A program made the translations under genes and the position numbers. A DNA stretch of 64,000 bases from Bog-159 sp049516155 (GTDB lineage: Bacteria; Acidobacteriota; Terriglobia; Bryobacterales; Bryobacteraceae): assembly GCA_049516155.1 (NCBI GenBank), contig JBEKTJ010000005.1, forward strand, positions 9,648-73,647, written 5' to 3'. Of this stretch, positions 60,467-64,000 are shown one piece after another; position 1 is the first letter of the stretch, and every line of letters begins with the position of its first letter. Below the pieces are notes generated by a model. The model saw nothing but the letters and a program-made list of their open reading frames with translations. It was not told the origin of the DNA and made no database searches.

Positions 60467-62890
60467 CTACTCATATCTCAGGGCCACCAGCGGATCAATG
60501 CGGGTGGCCTTGCGTGCCGGAACATAGCTGGCCAGCAACGAAACCGCGATCAGCAGCAACGGGACGGCGGCGAATACGAACGGATCGGTGGCGGCGACCC
60601 CGTAGAGCATGCCCGACAAGAAGCGCGTCAACTCGAATGCGGCCGCTACGCCGATGCCCGCGCCGATCAGTGACAAGGCGAGCCCGCGGCCTACTACCAG
60701 GCGCAGAATTTGCGAACCGTTTGCTCCCAGCGCCACGCGTAATCCGATCTCGTGGGTGCGCCGGCTTACCGAATAAGCCGTCAGTCCGTAGATCCCGACA
60801 GTGGCCAGCGTAAGCGCGAGCGCGGCAAATATAGTGAGCAGCAGCATCGATACGCGGCGCAGCATCAGCGAATCCGAGAGCACCGTCGCCATGGTGCGCA
60901 CATTGGAGATGGGCTGCTCGGGATCCAGCTTCAGGATCTCGCGCCGAACCGTGGATGCCATGGCGGCCGGATCGGCTTCGGTTCGCACCACCACGGCCAT
61001 GGAGGACGCGTCGGGGTGCTGCGCGTGCGGTACATAAATGGCGGGATCCACCGGCGCGTCCAGACCGTAAAGTTTGGCATCTGCCACCACTCCTACGATT
61101 TCCATGCGCCCGCCCGTGACAATGTGCTGACCCAGCGGGTTCTGGTGCGCGAAGTGCTTCCGCACCATGGCTTCATTCACTAGCGCGACGCGCTTAGAAT
61201 CGAGGTCGTCGTGCAGGTCGAACAGCCGGCCTCGCCGCAGTGCGATACCCATGGTGGTGAAGTAACCAGGCGTGGCCGTGCGGTAATCCGCCTGCGGCTG
61301 CTGGTCCGGCGGAACCGGTGGCCGGCCTTCGATTGTAAAACTGTTTACCCAGATGCGAAACGAGAGGATCGAGACGCGCAGCGGCAGAAACCCGACCGCG
61401 CCCGCGGAATGCACACCGGGCAGCGTGTCGATGCGTTCGATCAGGTCCTTGTAGAAGGTGGCGCGCTTCAGTGGCGTGTTGTATTTCACCTCGGGCAGAC
61501 TCAGGTTCATGGTCAGGATATTGGCGGTAAGCACGCCCGGGTTCACTTCCATCACCCGCATGAAGCTGCGCAGCAGCAAGCACGCGCTCACCGACAGCAG
61601 CACCGCCAAAGCCACCTCGGATGCCAGCAAGAAACCGCGGATGCGATGCGATCCGCCGGCGCTTTCCGAACGCCCGGCGGCTTCCTTAAGCGTGGTGTTC
61701 AGGTCCGCGCGCGAAGATCTCCAGGCGGGAACAAGGCCGAACAGCAGACCTGTCAAAATCGAGACGCCTAGGGTGAAAGCCAGTACCGGCACGTCCACGC
61801 GCATATGTTGCAGCATGGGGAACATGTCGGGGACCACGCCTCGCATCAGGCGCACGCCCCACGCCGCCAAGGCCAAACCCAGCGCTCCGCCGGCCAAGGC
61901 CAGCACCAGGCTTTCCGTGAGCAGTTGGCCGATGATGCGGCCGCGTCCGGCTCCCAGCGCGCCGCGAATGGCGATCTCCCTTTCCCGCGTAGCCGCGCGC
62001 GCCAGCAGCAGGTTGGCGAGGTTGGCGCAGGCAATCAATAGCAGCAGGCCGACAGCACCCAGCAGAATCAGCAGCACTGGACGGATGCGCCCGGTGAACA
62101 TCTCCGCCATGGGAAACAGGGTGATGCCCCAACCGGTGTTGGAGGCCGGATACGCCCGCTCCAGGCGCTGCGCGATCACGGTCATCTCCGCGCGCGCCTG
62201 CGCCACGGTTACACCGGGCTTCAGCCGCGCCACGACGCCGTAGTTATGATTTCCGCGCTCAGGGTTATTCGGGTCGATAGCGGTCGGCAGCCACAGATCC
62301 GCCGCCACCATTTCGCCGAGTTCGTGCGGGACCACGCCGACGACGGTGCGGGGGATGCCATCCACCGTCAGCGTTCGGCCAACCGTAGCGGGATCGGAAT
62401 GAAAGCGGCGCTGCCATAAGGCGTGGCTGATGAGCACGGCAGGCGGCCCGCCGGGACGGTCTTCTTCAGGCAGAAAATTGCGGCCCACAATGGGCTTGAT
62501 GCCGAGCGCGGCCAGAAACTCCTTGGATGCCAAGGCCGCCGGCACACGTTCGGGATCGCCCGCGCCGCTCACATTCAGGCCGTACTCCGGAATGGCGAAG
62601 GCCGCCGACATCCGGTCGAACGAACGGGCCTGCTTCTGCCATTCGAGGAAATCCGCCGCGCTTACGGGCATTTGGTCGAAGCCGGACTTCAGCAGGGTCC
62701 CCCAGATCATGACCACGCGGTCGGGCTCGGGAACCGGCAGCGGCTTCAGCAACACTGCATTTACCATGGTGAAGATTGCGGTGTTGGGGCCGATTCCCAA
62801 GGCCAGCGCCAGGATGGCGACCGCGCAAAAGCCCGGATTCCGCAGCAGTGTCCGGAAGCCGTAGCGAAGATCTTGCCAGAAAAACTGCAA
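60467..62890 (-). CDS. ADOP-type duplicated FtsX/MacB permease
   Basis: 807 residues. The TTG at 62890 has AAGGAG 6 nt upstream; an earlier frame start at 62926 lacks one. The family start 'DLRYGFRTLLRNPGFCAVAI' and 'LALGIGPNTAIFTMVNAVLL' is followed by two copies of a MacB-like periplasmic domain plus FtsX domain (about 20-420 and 430-807), ending 'PARKATRIDPLVALRYE'. These orphan permeases are greatly expanded in Acidobacteria and lack a linked ATPase, as here. Substrate unknown. Confidence 0.92.
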   Translation of the reverse strand: MQFFWQDLRYGFRTLLRNPGFCAVAILALALGIGPNTAIFTMVNAVLLKPLPVPEPDRVVMIWGTLLKSGFDQMPVSAADFLEWQKQARSFDRMSAAFAIPEYGLNVSGAGDPERVPAALASKEFLAALGIKPIVGRNFLPEEDRPGGPPAVLISHALWQRRFHSDPATVGRTLTVDGIPRTVVGVVPHELGEMVAADLWLPTAIDPNNPERGNHNYGVVARLKPGVTVAQARAEMTVIAQRLERAYPASNTGWGITLFPMAEMFTGRIRPVLLILLGAVGLLLLIACANLANLLLARAATREREIAIRGALGAGRGRIIGQLLTESLVLALAGGALGLALAAWGVRLMRGVVPDMFPMLQHMRVDVPVLAFTLGVSILTGLLFGLVPAWRSSRADLNTTLKEAAGRSESAGGSHRIRGFLLASEVALAVLLSVSACLLLRSFMRVMEVNPGVLTANILTMNLSLPEVKYNTPLKRATFYKDLIERIDTLPGVHSAGAVGFLPLRVSILSFRIWVNSFTIEGRPPVPPDQQPQADYRTATPGYFTTMGIALRRGRLFDLHDDLDSKRVALVNEAMVRKHFAHQNPLGQHIVTGGRMEIVGVVADAKLYGLDAPVDPAIYVPHAQHPDASSMAVVVRTEADPAAMASTVRREILKLDPEQPISNVRTMATVLSDSLMLRRVSMLLLTIFAALALTLATVGIYGLTAYSVSRRTHEIGLRVALGANGSQILRLVVGRGLALSLIGAGIGVAAAFELTRFLSGMLYGVAATDPFVFAAVPLLLIAVSLLASYVPARKATRIDPLVALRYE

Positions 62891-62953
62891 TGGGTACTCC
62901 TTATTGGAGGATAAACGCAGGGCCACCGCGATTTGTTCCGTGCGCGGAGGGCC

Positions 62954-63505
62954 TTACATCTCCCGCAAATGCCGGTACACCAGCGCCACCGGCAGTCCCA
63001 TCACGTTGAAGTAGCACCCCTCGATGCGTTGGATGAACCTGGATGCCAGACCCTGGATGGCATACGCTCCGGCTTTATCCATAGGCTCGCCGCTGGCGGC
63101 GTAGTCGTCGATCTCCTGGGGAGAAAGCGGCGCGAACCACACGCTGGTCTCCGCACAGTCTTCGGTGACGCGACTGGCCGATCGCAGGCAGATGCCCGTC
63201 AGCACTTCGTGCCGCTGGCCGGAAAGCATTCGCAGCATGCGGCGGGCGTCGGCGGCGTCCAGTGGTTTGCCCAGTATCTCGCCGTGGATCGCTACCGTGG
63301 TGTCGGCGGTCAGAATGATCTCGCCATCCGCCCTGAGCCCCGCGGCGGCGTTGGCCTTTTCGCGCGCAATGCGTGTGACGTAGTCGCGGGCGCGCTCGCC
63401 AGGGAGCGGCGTCTCGTCCACCTCGATGGGCCGGACCACGAAGGGGATGCCCGCTTGTTGGAGGATGTCGCGGCGGCGCGGAGAGCGGGAGGCTAGCACA
63501 AGCAT
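62954..63505 (-). CDS. maf: Maf-family nucleotide pyrophosphatase
   Basis: 183 residues. 'LVLASRSPRRRDIL' is the Maf nucleotide-binding start. 'DETPLPGE', 'IILTADTTVAIHGEILGKP', the conserved 'MDKAGAYAIQG' and 'FNVMGLPVALVY' complete the family. It hydrolyses non-canonical or modified nucleoside triphosphates (dTTP/UTP subfamily) as house-cleaning. Its 5' end overlaps an antitoxin remnant. Confidence 0.93.
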   Translation of the reverse strand: MLVLASRSPRRRDILQQAGIPFVVRPIEVDETPLPGERARDYVTRIAREKANAAAGLRADGEIILTADTTVAIHGEILGKPLDAADARRMLRMLSGQRHEVLTGICLRSASRVTEDCAETSVWFAPLSPQEIDDYAASGEPMDKAGAYAIQGLASRFIQRIEGCYFNVMGLPVALVYRHLREM

Positions 63506-63651
63506 CTTTTCATGGTAGGCGATGGCGCGTTCACCCCTGCGCCCGGAACGTGTACGTCACAGCCGTGGTTTTCTTTGCCTTGAGCGAAAGCCACCGCCTG
63601 TTTGGCGCTTTCTATCATTCGGTGGCCTGCGGTTAGTTTCCTCTTCTTCAT
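63493..63651 (-). pseudogene. N-terminal remnant of a HigA-like XRE antitoxin
   Basis: ATG 63651, with GGGAG upstream, encodes 'MKKRKLTAGHRMIESAKQAV' then 'AFAQGKENHGCDVHVP', which looks like the leader of HigA/XRE-type antitoxins that normally continues with 'VHVPA' and an HTH domain. Here the HTH is absent: after 'VHVP' the frame becomes unrelated sequence and ends inside maf. A fragment after deletion is the simplest reading. It is too short for a firm family call. Confidence 0.4.
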
Positions 63652-63705
63652 CTCGACTCCCTTTCTGCTCCGTAGGTGGGGATGTACATCTCGATCATAG
63701 TCGAA

Positions 63706-64000
63706 TCAGACGGCCCGGCGCTCCCAGCGCCCGCCGTAATAACGAAGCGACGCGAGATAACCCACCGCCGCCGCAACCAATACAACCAATCCCCGCTGAT
63801 ATTCCAGAAAGCCGAGCGCCATTCCGCCCACCGCCTGCAGAGCGCCCACAGGCAAGAGGCGCCCGCCGGTGAAACGCCAGCGCTGTTGCGGCAATTCGAG
63901 CAACACCGACGAATGGTGACCGAGGGCCAGCGCCACCAGTCTTAGGGTCATACCCGGACCGGGATCGAGCGGCAGCAACAGCACGAACAAGATCGCCAGA
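63706..64000 (-). CDS. Partial membrane protein (N-terminus beyond window)
   Basis: The frame is open to the window end on the minus strand; 98 C-terminal residues are visible. Two or three hydrophobic segments ('LRLVALALGHHSSVLLEL', 'GLVVLVAAAVGYLASLRYYG') suggest an integral membrane protein. No family is recognised from this part. Confidence 0.6.
   Translation of the reverse strand, partial: LAILFVLLLPLDPGPGMTLRLVALALGHHSSVLLELPQQRWRFTGGRLLPVGALQAVGGMALGFLEYQRGLVVLVAAAVGYLASLRYYGGRWERRAV

Overview
The window looks like a chromosomal segment of a high-GC acidobacterium of the Solibacter/Bryobacter type. This is inferred from family content: two proteins ending in the TIGR03437-type domain that is expanded in that group, planctomycete-style PSCyt1/DUF1549/DUF1553 and DUF1501 proteins, an 'ADOP'-type duplicated FtsX permease, and an HpnI-type hopanoid glycosyltransferase. 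No rRNA, tRNA, CRISPR array or complete insertion sequence was seen.

Layout. 0-5 kb: end of a BACON/TIGR03437 surface protein, an aldo/keto reductase, a radical SAM protein, and a DUF4160/DUF2442 pair whose first gene is frameshifted. 5-12 kb: an exported redox/cytochrome locus (PSCyt1-DUF1549-DUF1553 protein, PQQ dehydrogenase-like protein, Tat-exported DUF1501 protein), interrupted by a G1 peptidase and a hicBA locus with a broken hicA. 12-19.2 kb: a corrinoid uptake and salvage region on the minus strand. It holds a cobalamin riboswitch, a TonB-dependent receptor, a PduO-type adenosyltransferase, a DUF6580 membrane protein, a DUF71/Dph6-like ATPase and a BtuF-like protein, with a response regulator and a phosphatase between the receptor and the operon. 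19.2-24 kb: mazEF, then a BlaI/M56-peptidase pair followed by DegP and signal peptidase I. 24-27 kb: a split methylmalonyl-CoA mutase (a B12 enzyme) and a small c-type cytochrome. 27-35.8 kb: unknown secreted and membrane proteins, a GH30-TIGR03437 fusion, mtnA, a deoxyhypusine-synthase-like protein, vapBC and pgsA. 35.8-39.3 kb: a sparse region with a threonine ammonia-lyase, an N-terminally truncated racemase and an unrecognised Cys-rich DNA-binding-like protein. 39.3-41.8 kb: a LarA-like gene divergent from a membrane protein/TetR operon, with three near-identical palindromic operators between them. 41.9-55 kb: envelope genes (serine hydrolase, metallophosphoesterase, HpnI, AsnB, two GT39-like proteins of which one is frameshifted, a membrane-anchored methyltransferase, an SMR/EamA pair). 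55-64 kb: UDP-sulfoquinovose synthase, a MacB-like permease with a TPR protein, a large unknown secreted protein, an ADOP permease, maf, and a membrane protein cut by the window end.

The strongest coherent system is corrinoid capture (riboswitch-controlled receptor), salvage (DUF71, PduO) and use (mutase). The best candidates for something undescribed are the tandem-Myb-like/HTH/Cys-cluster protein at 38.3-39.2 kb, the His-rich membrane protein at 28.4-29.4 kb, the DUF6580 protein inside the B12 operon, and the three-operator TetR circuit at 40.65-40.73 kb. Several loci show decay (hicA, DUF4160, racemase, GT39, a HigA-like remnant). For those where one indel restores the frame, an assembly error cannot be excluded.
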